This document shows, piece after piece, positions 49,939-59,850 of a stretch of DNA of 64,000 bases. The stretch is from Oerskovia jenensis (GTDB lineage: Bacteria; Actinomycetota; Actinomycetes; Actinomycetales; Cellulomonadaceae), in contig NZ_JAFBBO010000001.1 in the NCBI RefSeq assembly GCF_016907235.1, positions 2,294,001 to 2,358,000 of the forward strand. Reading direction: 5' to 3'. Numbering within the stretch: position 1 is the first letter of the stretch; every line of letters begins with the position of its first letter. Position numbers and translations under genes: made by a program. Below the pieces are notes generated by a model, which saw nothing but the letters and a program-made list of their open reading frames with translations, was not told the DNA's origin and searched no databases.

Positions 49939-52900
49939 CGGAGCGGCGCCACGCCCGACCGGCACAGCCCGATGAACGCACCCAGCTCGGCGAGCTCCTC
50001 GGGGTGGTTCGGCAGGTAGTCCGTGAGCCGGGGCGAGCGGACCACGACGGCGCACCACTGGCCGCGCGAGACCGCGACGTTGACGCGGTTGCGCGAGAGC
50101 AGGAACTCCATTCCGCGCGGCACGTCCTCGCGGGCCGAGGCCGTCATCGAGACGATCGCGACCGGCGCCTCCTTGCCCTGGAACTTGTCGACCGTGCCCA
50201 CCCGCACGTCCCCCAGCCCCGCGGCCTGGAGCGCGTGGCGCACGGTCCACACCTGCGCGTTGTAGGGGGCCACGACGACGAAGTCGTCCTCCGTGAGTTC
50301 TCGTGAGGCACGTGCGGCGCCGTCCGGCCCACCGGGCCCTCCCGGGTACCAGGTCGTCCCGAGCAGCGCCTTGACCTGTCGCACGATCTCCTGGGCCTCC
50401 TCGACCGAGGAGACCGCGTTGCCCGCGTGCTCGACCTCGACGACGTGCACCCCGGGCTCGACGCCCACGAGGAGCCGCTCGCCCGCTGCGGCCTCGGCGT
50501 GCAGCAGCCCCTCGTACGCGAGCTCGGACACCGCGTCGCACAGCGCGGGGTGCATGCGCCACGAGCGGGCCAGGAAGTACCCGAACTCGGGCGGCAGCAC
50601 GTCGTGGCCGCCGCCTGCGCGGGTCAGCCAACCGAGCGCCGACTGGTCGACGGGCTCGGGGTGCTGTCCCTGCGAGACCTGCGGGAGCTGCTGCGGGTCG
50701 CCGAGCAGCAGGAGCCTCTGCGCGGCCCGGGAGACCGCGACGGTGTTGGCGAGCGAGAACTGCCCGGCCTCGTCGATCACGAGCAGGTCGAGCTCGCCGT
50801 CGCCGAACCGTTCGGCGTGCGCGAAGTCCCAGGCCGTCCCGCCGACGACGCAGGGCCCCTCGGCGACGAAGGCCGCGGTCTGCGGGGAGTCGACGAGGCG
50901 CCAGGGCACGAGCCGCGAGCCGTCGGGCAGGGAGGCCGCCGCGACGTCGTCGGGCAGGGGACCCCCGTCCCGCCCGACCGTCGACACGTCGCGCCCCTTG
51001 GGTCCCGAGGCCTTCTTGCCCACGCGGTCCGCGGGCACACCCCCCTTGGTGATGACCCCCGCGAGGACGTTCTCGACGACGTCGTGCGACTGCGCGACGA
51101 CGCCCACGCGCCACCCCTCGGCCACGAGGCGGCCTATGACCTTCGAGGCGAGGTGGGTCTTGCCCGTGCCGGGCGGTCCCTGGACGCCGAGGTAGGAACC
51201 GTCGAGGTCCCTGACCGCGTCGGTCACGGCGTCGACGTAGCGCTCCGGCCCGTGACCCACCACGGGCAGCGGGGCGCCGGACACCGTGCGGGGCGGGCGA
51301 CGGCGGAGCAGGTCGATCGCCGGGTGGTCCGGGAGCACCAGGGGCGCCTGGGGCCCGCCGGGGTTCTGCGCCTGCACGGCCGTGGCCAGCGCCCGGATCG
51401 ACGCCTCCTGCTGCGGCGTCGGCAGCACCTGCCCGACCGTGAGCGCCATGGGCAGCACGTCGTGCGGCGAGACCCCCTTGGGCACGGGCAGGCGCACGTC
51501 GAGGACGTCGACCTCGCGCCCGTTCCCCAGCCGTCCGCGCTCGACGCCGTGGACGCGCACGCTCCCCGTCGACCACCGCGCCGCACCGCGGGCGGGTTCG
51601 ATCCCGTCGGGTGCCGGTCCCTCGAAGAGCGCGGTGGCGCCGTCGTACCCGGCCTTGAGCTCCGAGCCGTCCGGCAGCTCGCCGTACAGGCGCAGGCGCC
51701 GCGACGGGTTGCTGCGCGGCGTGGCCCTCGCCCAGTCCTCGATCACCTCGGCGCGCTCCACCAGGAAGTACGCGCGCGGCGTCTGCCACTGGTCGACCGG
51801 CTCCTTGAGGCGGGCGAAGAACTCCTGCCAGAACGGCTTGGCCTCGCGCCAGTAGTACCCGACGCCCGCACCCAGGAGCGCGACTGCCTCCTCGTCGTCG
51901 GTCCGTCCCTCCCCCGAGCGACCGTCCACGCCGCCCGCGAGCGCTCGGACGTCGAGCTCGACCTGCTCGGCCTCGGCACGCTTGGCGCGCCGCGCGACCT
52001 CCGCGTCGGAGAGCTCGAGCGCGGGCGGCAGGTCGTCCTCCCAGCCGGTGCCGAGGGGGGCGGCGACCGGGCCAGGGGCCGAGGTCGCGGGAGCGGCGCG
52101 GCCCGCGAGCCCCAGGAGGAACTCGTGCAGGCGCAGGGTCGAGAGGCAGTCGTACTCGTTGTAGTCGGCGATGCCGTGCAGCAGGCGCTCGGCCTCCTCG
52201 GTGCGGCCCGCGTCGCGCGCCGCGCAGTACGTCGCGTACGCCACGACGGACGCGGCGGCGTCCGTGACGTCCCCGCCGCGGAGCTGGTCGCCCATGTAGA
52301 GGGGTTCGAGCTTCTTGATCGAGTACGACGGCGCCGAGACCTTGAGCGAGTGCCGCACGGTCGAGTAGAGGTCCACGAGGACGCCCTCGCGCAGGAGGTC
52401 GTCGACCTCCTGCTCGTACACGCCGTGCCGGGCCGCGATCGAGAGCAGGTGCGTCTTCTCGTACGGTGCGTAGTGGTAGACGTGCAGCCCCGGGTACTGC
52501 GCGCGGCGCTTGGCGAGGTAGTCGACGAAGTCGACGAGCGCCTGCCTCTCCTGGTCGAGGTCGTGCGCCCAGAACGCGGTGAAGGGCGGCTTCTCGCCGG
52601 GGCTGCCCGGTCGCTCGACGAGCCCGAACAGGTAGTCGATGTTCCAGACGATGCCCTCGGGCGAGGCGTCGGGCGCGGACCACAACGGGTCGCCCTCGAA
52701 GTCGAAGAACACGTCGCCCGGGTCCGGGCGCGGCAGGTCCCGCAGCGGGGTCGGGTCGACGACGACGTAGGACAGCGTGTGCCGCTCGGGCTCGGCCGTG
52801 CCCTCGGGGCCGGCTCCGCCGTCGCCCCCGTCCGCAGGCGTGCTCCACGTGACCGACCCGCTGGGGCCGGGCCCGACGTCGGGCACCCCTCCCCCGTCGA

Positions 52901-53876
52901 CCGGCACGTCGACGAGCCCGGCCTGGAGCCTGGCCTGGACGCGCAGCGTCTCGAACGTGCGCGCGGCGAGGCCCTGGGGCGGCGTGGTCGCGCTCGCGAG
53001 CTGGGTCATGGTCGTGATGCCGGCCGCGCGGAGCCGGACGCGCTGGGTGCTGCGCAGCCCGGCGACGCGCAGCACGTCGTCGTGCTCGGTGACCTGCTGC
53101 GCGCAGTACGCGCACGTGCCGCACTGGCGCAGGCCGGGCGCGTCCCAGGCCACGGGCTCGCCGCTCGCCCGGTGCGCGTCCAGGAGCCGCAGCAGCTCGG
53201 TGCGCCGCTCGCGGAAGACGGGCAGGACGTCCGCGAGCCGGTGATCGGTCACGGCTCTCGTCCCGAGGATCAGGTGCAGCACCGGGGACGTCTCGACCCC
53301 GGCCGCGAGGAGCTGGTCGGCGTAGGCCGCGAGCTGGAGCAGCGCGGGCACCTTCGCGCGGCGCGCGAGCTTGGCGTCGTACACGGCGTACTCCGGGCCG
53401 CCGGTTCCCGGGACGCCCAGGGTGCCCGACGTCGTCGGGCCGGCCGCGTGGTGCCCGGCACGGGCCGCCCGGCTGTCCGTGCGGATCAGGAAGTCCGCGC
53501 GGCCGTGGAAGCGGCCGTCGAAGAACGAGCCCTGGTAGACGACGTCGACGCCGTCGTGCAGGGCGTCGAGCGTCGCGACGTGCGCGGCCTCGAGGTCTGC
53601 GCGCCGCACGGTGCGCGGCACGGGGATCTCGCGGATCGCGTCGGCCCCCACGAGGTCGACGAAGCCCGCGAGGACCTGCTGCTCGTGCACGTCCCCGAGG
53701 GTCGCGGTGCGTTCGAGCATGTCGTCGACCTCGGTCGCGGGGTGCGCGGCGCGGCCGACCTTCTCGTCGAGCGTGCGCAGGAGGCGGTACTCGCACTCGC
53801 TCGCGGCCACGAGGTCGCTCGCCGAGAAGACGAGCAGCGGCTCGGTGGACGGGTCCTGCTGGTCCATCAGGAACAC
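49935..53876 (-). CDS. RecB-like nuclease fused to SF1 (UPF1/DNA2-type) helicase, TM0106 family
   Basis: 1313 residues. N-terminal RecB/Cas4-like nuclease region (LVFSASDLVAASECEYRLLR, FFDGRFHGRADFL, VYDAKLARRAKV). A cysteine group QCGTCAYCAQQ near residue 255, together with the early cysteine of ECEYR, may hold an iron-sulphur cluster as in AddB/Cas4. A middle region contains an RNase-H/exonuclease-like segment (DVFFDFEGDPLW, DYNEYDCLSTLRLHEFLL). The C-terminal SF1 helicase has Walker A GVQGPPGTGKTHLASKVI, motif II LLVIDEAGQFS, motif III LLLGDPQQLPQVSQG, motif V VGTVDKFQGKE and motif VI NVAVSRG. Probably DNA or RNA end-processing and repair. GTG start after GAGGAG; the ATG at 53867 is possible. 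Confidence 0.85.
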   Translation of the reverse strand: MFLMDQQDPSTEPLLVFSASDLVAASECEYRLLRTLDEKVGRAAHPATEVDDMLERTATLGDVHEQQVLAGFVDLVGADAIREIPVPRTVRRADLEAAHVATLDALHDGVDVVYQGSFFDGRFHGRADFLIRTDSRAARAGHHAAGPTTSGTLGVPGTGGPEYAVYDAKLARRAKVPALLQLAAYADQLLAAGVETSPVLHLILGTRAVTDHRLADVLPVFRERRTELLRLLDAHRASGEPVAWDAPGLRQCGTCAYCAQQVTEHDDVLRVAGLRSTQRVRLRAAGITTMTQLASATTPPQGLAARTFETLRVQARLQAGLVDVPVDGGGVPDVGPGPSGSVTWSTPADGGDGGAGPEGTAEPERHTLSYVVVDPTPLRDLPRPDPGDVFFDFEGDPLWSAPDASPEGIVWNIDYLFGLVERPGSPGEKPPFTAFWAHDLDQERQALVDFVDYLAKRRAQYPGLHVYHYAPYEKTHLLSIAARHGVYEQEVDDLLREGVLVDLYSTVRHSLKVSAPSYSIKKLEPLYMGDQLRGGDVTDAAASVVAYATYCAARDAGRTEEAERLLHGIADYNEYDCLSTLRLHEFLLGLAGRAAPATSAPGPVAAPLGTGWEDDLPPALELSDAEVARRAKRAEAEQVELDVRALAGGVDGRSGEGRTDDEEAVALLGAGVGYYWREAKPFWQEFFARLKEPVDQWQTPRAYFLVERAEVIEDWARATPRSNPSRRLRLYGELPDGSELKAGYDGATALFEGPAPDGIEPARGAARWSTGSVRVHGVERGRLGNGREVDVLDVRLPVPKGVSPHDVLPMALTVGQVLPTPQQEASIRALATAVQAQNPGGPQAPLVLPDHPAIDLLRRRPPRTVSGAPLPVVGHGPERYVDAVTDAVRDLDGSYLGVQGPPGTGKTHLASKVIGRLVAEGWRVGVVAQSHDVVENVLAGVITKGGVPADRVGKKASGPKGRDVSTVGRDGGPLPDDVAAASLPDGSRLVPWRLVDSPQTAAFVAEGPCVVGGTAWDFAHAERFGDGELDLLVIDEAGQFSLANTVAVSRAAQRLLLLGDPQQLPQVSQGQHPEPVDQSALGWLTRAGGGHDVLPPEFGYFLARSWRMHPALCDAVSELAYEGLLHAEAAAGERLLVGVEPGVHVVEVEHAGNAVSSVEEAQEIVRQVKALLGTTWYPGGPGGPDGAARASRELTEDDFVVVAPYNAQVWTVRHALQAAGLGDVRVGTVDKFQGKEAPVAIVSMTASAREDVPRGMEFLLSRNRVNVAVSRGQWCAVVVRSPRLTDYLPNHPEELAELGAFIGLCRSGVAPLR

Positions 53877-54107
53877 GGCGACTCCTCGGGATCACTCACG
53901 GACGGTGTCGATCACTGACGACCTGTCGATCGTCGCCCGCCGCGCTCGGGCCCGACCCAGTTCCTTTGTACCCGGCGCCGCCCACATCCCGGCGCCGTCT
54001 CGTCGTTCGCCGGGTGGGCCGTCCCCTCCCGAGACAGGACGGAATTAGCGTCTTCGGGCCGTTCTGCAGCATAGTGAGCGCGCAGGAACCGTCGAAGGAG
54101 ATCACCC

Positions 54108-55130
54108 ATGGCCGTACACTTCAACCCGCCGCCCGGCTGGTTGGTACCTCCCGGTTTCTCCCCTTCGTCCGACTGGCACCCGGATCCCGCCTGGCCGGCT
54201 GCCCCCGCGGGCTGGGTCTTCTGGGTCGAGGCGGCTCCGACACCGCCTCCCCCGCCGCCCTCAGGGGCCGAGGCGTGGTCGCGGCAGACCCCCGGCGGCG
54301 GCATCCCGCTCCACTTCCCCACCGCGGTCGTGCCCGTGACGTCGGGGCACGAGGTCGCGTCCCCCTCGGCACCGTCACCCACGAGCCCCCCGTCGGGTCC
54401 GACGCGTCGCTCGCTGCGCGACGTCGGCAGCGGAGGCGGCAGCCCGGTCGAGTCGCCGTCCTCGACCATGATCCTGCCGGTCGTCAACGGTGCCGCCGGG
54501 GCCCCCGGCGTCGGTGTGCACGCCCCCGGCCCGGCCGTCCCGCTCCCCGCTCCCGCCCCCTCGGCCGAGCCGACGGCGTCGGCGCACGGGCCGCTCGCGA
54601 TCTTCTCCGGGGACGACGAACCTCGCGAGGAACGCTCGTACATGCGCTGGCTCCTGCCGCTCGGCGTCGGTGTCGGCGGTGTCGCCGTCGGGCTCATCCT
54701 CGGGCTGGGGGTCACGCTCAAGGCACAGTCGGAGGCCGGCGACGCCACCGCGGCCGCGGCGCAGACGACCGAGCAGATGACGGCCGAACGGGCCAAGCTC
54801 GACGCCGAGCGCGCCGACCTGGACGCCCAGCTCGCCGGGATCAAGACCTCGACCGACGACATCGCCGCCCGGGAGGCCGCGGTCTCGGCCCTCGAGGCCG
54901 AGCTCGACGCGCGCAAGGTCGCCCTCGACGAGCGCGAGGCCGCGATCGCGGAGAACGAGGAGGCGAACAACGGCGGCAACGACGGCGGCTGGCAGGAGGG
55001 GAAGGTCAACGGGATCTACCTGACGTGCGAGGCCGCGAAGCGCGACGGCAAGGCCCCGCTCAAGCAGGGCGACGACGGCTTCAACCCCGGACTCGACTGG
55101 GACGGCAACGGCGTCGCCTGCGAGCGCTGA
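54108..55130 (+). CDS. membrane protein with C-terminal Excalibur calcium-binding domain
   Basis: 340 residues. Tryptophan/proline-rich cytoplasmic N-terminus (HFNPPPGWLVPPGFSPSSDW, the DUF2510-like start), long low-complexity linker, one membrane helix (LPLGVGVGGVAVGLILGLGV, about 185-207), a coiled coil rich in Glu/Ala/Asp (AERAKLDAERADLDAQLAGI), and a C-terminal Excalibur motif: YLTCEAAKRDGKAP ... DWDGNGVACER, with the DxDxDGxxCE calcium loop and two cysteines. Topology suggests that the coiled coil and Excalibur domain face outside. GAAGGAG lies before the ATG. Divergent from the nuclease-helicase; the 231-bp region between shows no clear operator. Confidence 0.82.
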   Translation: MAVHFNPPPGWLVPPGFSPSSDWHPDPAWPAAPAGWVFWVEAAPTPPPPPPSGAEAWSRQTPGGGIPLHFPTAVVPVTSGHEVASPSAPSPTSPPSGPTRRSLRDVGSGGGSPVESPSSTMILPVVNGAAGAPGVGVHAPGPAVPLPAPAPSAEPTASAHGPLAIFSGDDEPREERSYMRWLLPLGVGVGGVAVGLILGLGVTLKAQSEAGDATAAAAQTTEQMTAERAKLDAERADLDAQLAGIKTSTDDIAAREAAVSALEAELDARKVALDEREAAIAENEEANNGGNDGGWQEGKVNGIYLTCEAAKRDGKAPLKQGDDGFNPGLDWDGNGVACER

Positions 55131-55208
55131 CCGCCGCGGAGGTCGACCGCCCGGACGGGGAGGTTCCACCGCCCCTCCCCGGGGAGGAAGCACGTGGCCC
55201 GACGACGA

Positions 55209-55238
55209 CGGCCCCCGGATCTCACGATCCAGGGGCCG
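55209..55238. terminator. bidirectional terminator hairpin
   Basis: CGGCCCC...GGGGCCG with inner GGATC...GATCC, loop tcac, one bulged or mismatched pair. Between the convergent Excalibur gene and the amino-acid transporter operon. Confidence 0.65.
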
Positions 55239-55259
55239 CGACTCGGGCCGGGCAGACCC

Positions 55260-56113
<854 letters not shown>

Positions 56114-56117
<4 letters not shown>

Positions 56118-57157
56118 GGGGTCACCTCCAGGAAGGGGTCGGCGTTCGCGGTCGTGCCCGACGCCGCTATCGCCTCCTGCTTGCTCGGCTTCTTCGGGCC
56201 CTTGCCCGGCTTGCGACGACGGCTCGTGCCCGTCGACGTGCCGAACCCGCGCCCGTAGTACTGCTCGATGAAGTGCTGGCCGACCATGAGGATGCTCGTG
56301 ATCAGCAGGTACCAGATCGCCGCGACCATGAGGAGCGGGATCGGGAGGAAGATACGGTTCGCGATCGCGTTGGACGCGAACGTGAGGTCCAGGCTGAACG
56401 GCACCGCGAGGACCAGCGACGTGGTCTTGAGCATCGAGATCGTCTCGTTGCCCGTCGGCGGCACGATCACGCGCATGGCCTGCGGCAGGATGATGCGCCG
56501 CAGGATCTTGCCGTCCTTCATGCCCAGGGCCTTCGCGGCCTCGGCCTGCCCCGGGTCCACCGACCCCAGGCCGGCACGCACGATCTCCGCGAGGTACGCG
56601 GCCTCGTTGAGCGCCAGTCCCAGGATCGCGGCGCGCGCCGCGGTGAAGAGGTCCGCGGTGTCGAAGACGAACCACTCCGGCCCGAACGGGATCCCCAGGC
56701 TCAGCTTGGGGTAGAGCACCGAGATGAGGCCCCAGAACACGAGCTGCGTGTAGATCGGGGTGCCCCGGAAGAACCAGATGTAGAACCAGCTCGTCGCCCG
56801 CATGACCGGGTTGTCCGAACGCCGCATGACCGCGAGGATCACCGCGAGGACGACCGCGATGGCCATCGAGGAGAACGTCAGGATCAGGGTCCACCCCACG
56901 CCGCGCATGATCTGCACGTCCCGCAGGTAGAGCCAGACGACGTCCCACCGGAACTTCTCGTTCGTGACCAGGCCGTGCACGGCCATGGCCGCGAGGACCA
57001 GGAGGACCACGGCCGCCGCCCAGCGCCCCGGCCGGGGCACCGGGACCGCGCGGATGCGGTCCGGAATCCGGTCGGCAGGTGCGGTCGCCGTCCCGCGGCT
57101 CGCGGAACCGCCGCTCGGGGGACCGTCGGGAGTCGGGGTGCTGGGCGGCTGGGCCAT
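56114..57157 (-). CDS. polar amino-acid ABC transporter permease (HisM/GlnP type)
   Basis: 347 residues. About 45-residue proline-rich N-terminus, first helix [17 protein letters not shown], then the His/Glu/Gln permease domain: [40 protein letters not shown], and the EAA loop [20 protein letters not shown] then AMRVIVPP. A basic C-terminal tail ([18 protein letters not shown]) is unusual. Single permease gene, so it probably homodimerises. Confidence 0.9.
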
Positions 57158-57186
57158 GGCTACCTCTGTTCTGTCAGGGGATCGGC

Positions 57187-58128
57187 TCAGGAGACCACGG
57201 GGTTGAGCTCGGCCGTGGTCACCGCACCGGAGGTGTTGCCCCAGGTGTCGAGGATGGTCGTGTAGTCGCTGTCGTCCATGAGCTTCTGCACCGCGGCCTG
57301 GACGGCCTGTGCGAGCGCGGTGTCGTCCTTGGCGATCGCGATGCCGTGCAGCGAGTCGGCGAAGATGTCGCCGAGCTGCTCGATCTGGCCACCGGTCTGC
57401 GTCACGGCGTACGCGACGACCTGCGAGTCCGCGTACATCACGTCGGCCTTGCCACCGACCAGGTTCGTCGTGACGTCGGCCTGGCTCGCGTAGCGCAGCG
57501 GCGTGATGTCCGCCTTGCCCGCGGCCTCGCAGTCCGCCATCAGCCCGTCGAGCGCGTCGTCCTCGACCGTGCCGGTCTGGACCGCGATGCTCAGGCCGCA
57601 CACGTCGGACGGGTCGACGTCCTTGGGGTTGCCCTTGGCCACCGCGAACGCCTCGCCCGCGCGGAAGTAGCTGACCATGTTGACCTCGGCCACGCGCTCC
57701 GGGGTGATCGTGAAGCCCGAGACACCGATGTCGTACTTGCTGCCGATCGCCGGGATGATCGACGCGAAGTCGGCGTTGGTGACCTCGACGTCGAGGCCCA
57801 GCACCGCCCCGATCGCCTTGGCGAGGTCGACGTCGTACCCGACGATGCTCTTGCCGTCGTCACCGATGAACTCGGCCGGTGCGTAGGTCGCGTTGGTGCC
57901 GACCGTCAGGGTGCCCGCCTCGACGACGTCGGCCGGCAGCATCGCCGCGATCGCGTCGTCCTTGGCGATGGTCGACGGGTCGAACGCCGCGGCGGACGAC
58001 CCCCCGTCGGAGGGCGACGAGCCGGAGCCCGAGGAGGCGTCGGTGCACGCGGTGAGCGCGAGCGTCGCGGCGATGGCGGTGAGGGCGGTGAGGACGGGCA
58101 GCCTGCGCATGGGGGTCTCTCGTTTCAT
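57187..58128 (-). CDS. amino-acid-binding lipoprotein of the ABC transporter (paralogue 1)
   Basis: 313 residues. Lipoprotein signal ending ATLALTAC; family-3 solute-binding fold: AGTLTVGTNATYAPAEFIGD, then VGYDVDLAKAIGAVLGLDVE, FTITPERVAEVNMVSYF and CGLSIAVQTGTVEDD. Start at 58128, where GGAGAT lies 7 nt upstream; the ATG at 58110 would still leave a complete signal. First gene of the binding protein-permease-ATPase operon. Confidence 0.9.
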   Translation of the reverse strand: MKRETPMRRLPVLTALTAIAATLALTACTDASSGSGSSPSDGGSSAAAFDPSTIAKDDAIAAMLPADVVEAGTLTVGTNATYAPAEFIGDDGKSIVGYDVDLAKAIGAVLGLDVEVTNADFASIIPAIGSKYDIGVSGFTITPERVAEVNMVSYFRAGEAFAVAKGNPKDVDPSDVCGLSIAVQTGTVEDDALDGLMADCEAAGKADITPLRYASQADVTTNLVGGKADVMYADSQVVAYAVTQTGGQIEQLGDIFADSLHGIAIAKDDTALAQAVQAAVQKLMDDSDYTTILDTWGNTSGAVTTAELNPVVS

Positions 58129-58272
58129 GGTGGTGATCTCCGGCGCCGGCCTCAGGGGGGTGGGTCGTGCACCGCGCAACGCGGGCAGCACGGAGCGGCG
58201 CCGCACCGTTGCCCTCCCAGTTTCCCGCGCAAGCGCCCGGACTGGCAAAACGGGGCGCCGCGGCGGTGCCGG

Positions 58273-58322
58273 GCCCGAGGTCGGTCAGGCAGCTCCCGGG
58301 GGTTGCCCGACCGACCTCGGGC
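58273..58322 (-). terminator. terminator between the two binding-protein genes
   Basis: GCCCGAGGTCGGTC (58273-58286) pairs perfectly with GACCGACCTCGGGC (58309-58322), 22-nt loop. A partial third copy of the arm (ggcccgaggtc) follows near 58347. It separates the upstream binding-protein gene from the transporter operon. The rest of 58129-58361 should hold the operon promoter, not resolved. Confidence 0.7.
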
Positions 58323-58361
58323 TCGGCTCCCCTCGGCCTGGCCGGCCCGAGGTCAGCAGCG

Positions 58362-59291
58362 TCAGGAGACCGGCGGGTTGACCACCGACTCGTCGAGGGC
58401 GCCGTCCGCGTTGCCCCACGAGGCCAGGATGTCGGTGAACGTGCCGTCCTCCATGAGGACCGTGAGCGCTGCCTGGATCGCCGCCGCGAGCTCGGTGTCG
58501 GCCTTCGCGGTCACGATGCCCTGCGGTGCCGAGTCGAACACCTCCCCGATCTGCTCGATCTCCCCCTTGGTCTGCTCGACCGCGTAGGACACGATGGGCG
58601 AGTCGGCGTACATGATGTCGGCCTTGCCACCCACGAGGTTCACCGTGGCGTCCGCCTGGTTGTCGTAGCGCAGGATCTGGAGCGGCTGCTCGCCGTCCTC
58701 CTCGCACGTCGCGCTGATCTCGTCGGCCCCCTCGTCCTCGACCGTGCCGGTCTGGACGGCGACCGTCAGCCCGCAGATGTTCGAGGGGTCGACCTTCTTC
58801 GGGTTGCCCTTCTGGACCGAGAACGCCTCGCCCGCGTTGAAGTAGCTGATCATGTTGGCCTCGGCCATGCGCTCGGCCGTGATCGTGAACGACGAGATCC
58901 CGACGTCGTACTTGGTGCCCAGCGCGGGGATGATGCCGGGGAAGTCCGCCGACTCGACCACGACCTCGAGCCCCAGGACCGCGCCCACGGCCGTGATGAT
59001 GTCGATGTCGTACCCGACCGGCGTCGACCCGTCCGCCGCGATGAACTCGGCCGGTGCGTACTCGGTGTTGGACGCGACGACGAGCTTGCCCGCGCTCGCG
59101 ATCTCGGCCGGCAGCAACGCCGCCGCGGCATCGTCCTTCTGGACCGAGGTGAGGTCGAAGGGGGCCTCCGTGACGGTCTCCCCCGAGGAACCGGTCGACG
59201 GCGAGCCGGAGGACTGCGAGGCGTCCGTGCAGGCCGTGAGGGCCAGGGTCGCCGCCGCCGTGACCGCGACGAGGAGTGGCATCTTGCGCAT
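58362..59291 (-). CDS. amino-acid-binding lipoprotein (paralogue 2, separately transcribed)
   Basis: 309 residues, same fold and order of motifs as the neighbour: signal ending TLALTAC, AGKLVVASNTEYAPAEFIAA, then VGYDIDIITAVGAVLGLEVV, FTITAERMAEANMISYF, CGLTVAVQTGTVEDEG and VGGKADIMYADSPIVSYAVE. A tandem duplication that has diverged, particularly in the second lobe. A terminator lies between the two, so it is probably an alternative binding protein feeding the same permease. Start ATG at 59291. Confidence 0.9.
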   Translation of the reverse strand: MRKMPLLVAVTAAATLALTACTDASQSSGSPSTGSSGETVTEAPFDLTSVQKDDAAAALLPAEIASAGKLVVASNTEYAPAEFIAADGSTPVGYDIDIITAVGAVLGLEVVVESADFPGIIPALGTKYDVGISSFTITAERMAEANMISYFNAGEAFSVQKGNPKKVDPSNICGLTVAVQTGTVEDEGADEISATCEEDGEQPLQILRYDNQADATVNLVGGKADIMYADSPIVSYAVEQTKGEIEQIGEVFDSAPQGIVTAKADTELAAAIQAALTVLMEDGTFTDILASWGNADGALDESVVNPPVS

Positions 59292-59500
59292 GAGAGCTCC
59301 GATCGAGTGGGTACGTCGTGGCGCGCCACTCTAGGGGTCGTACGTCTCGCTCGCGTCACGGACGGGTTTCGGTCGGGCACCAGGGGTGACCGGCCTGCGA
59401 AAAGGAAGCGACCCTCACCAACCGACTGCGCTACTGTCGGCGCGCATCGACAGACGGCCGCCACCGACGGCAGCCGCACGCGACCGGAGGGGAGCCACCC
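59292..59500. promoter_or_regulatory. promoter region of the ABC exporter operon
   Basis: TACTGT at 59431-59436 is the best -10 candidate on the plus strand, with no clear -35. Transcription from it would give a leader of about 400 nt before the first exporter ATG. The left part should contain the promoter of the minus-strand binding-protein gene. Confidence 0.35.
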
Positions 59501-59572
59501 ATGACACGCACACCGACGTGCCCGCGCTGGCGCCCTTCCCCCTGCACACCCCGCCAGGTCACCACCGGATGA
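59501..59572 (+). CDS. possible 23-residue leader peptide
   Basis: ATG preceded by an excellent GGAGGGGAG ribosome-binding site. It reads MTRTPTCPRWRPSPCTPRQV, then TTG and a stop (59570-59572). It is rich in proline, arginine and threonine, with two cysteines, and lies 278 bp before the exporter start. The stop overlaps a further ATG (ATGA) that is in frame with the exporter. Could be an attenuating leader peptide that senses translation stress at proline codons; unproven. Confidence 0.35.
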   Translation: MTRTPTCPRWRPSPCTPRQVTTG

Positions 59573-59850
59573 CGCGGCGCGGGACGTTCGCTCGGCAGGC
59601 TCCTCGGAGCCGACCAGCGCCGTTCCGGGCCCGCACCGTCCGCCCCCGCAACCTCCGCACGCCCACCGCCGTGCGGAGCTCCTGGGCCCCGCGCAGCCGC
59701 GCGACCCGGCCGTCCGCGGCGCCCCACCCGCACCAGCACCTGACCCACTCGTCGGCGTACCCGTCCCCGGACGTGAGCGACGCCGTCGGGCCGCGCCCTC
59801 GCAGGCAGGCCCACCCACAGACCGTCCCGTCCCACCCACCGGAGGTACCG

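Noticed and set aside
49924-53918. Two very long frames (one sense in another frame, one antisense) over the nuclease-helicase gene
   Set aside because: Composition artefacts of high G+C; helicase motifs are only in the 49935-53876 frame.
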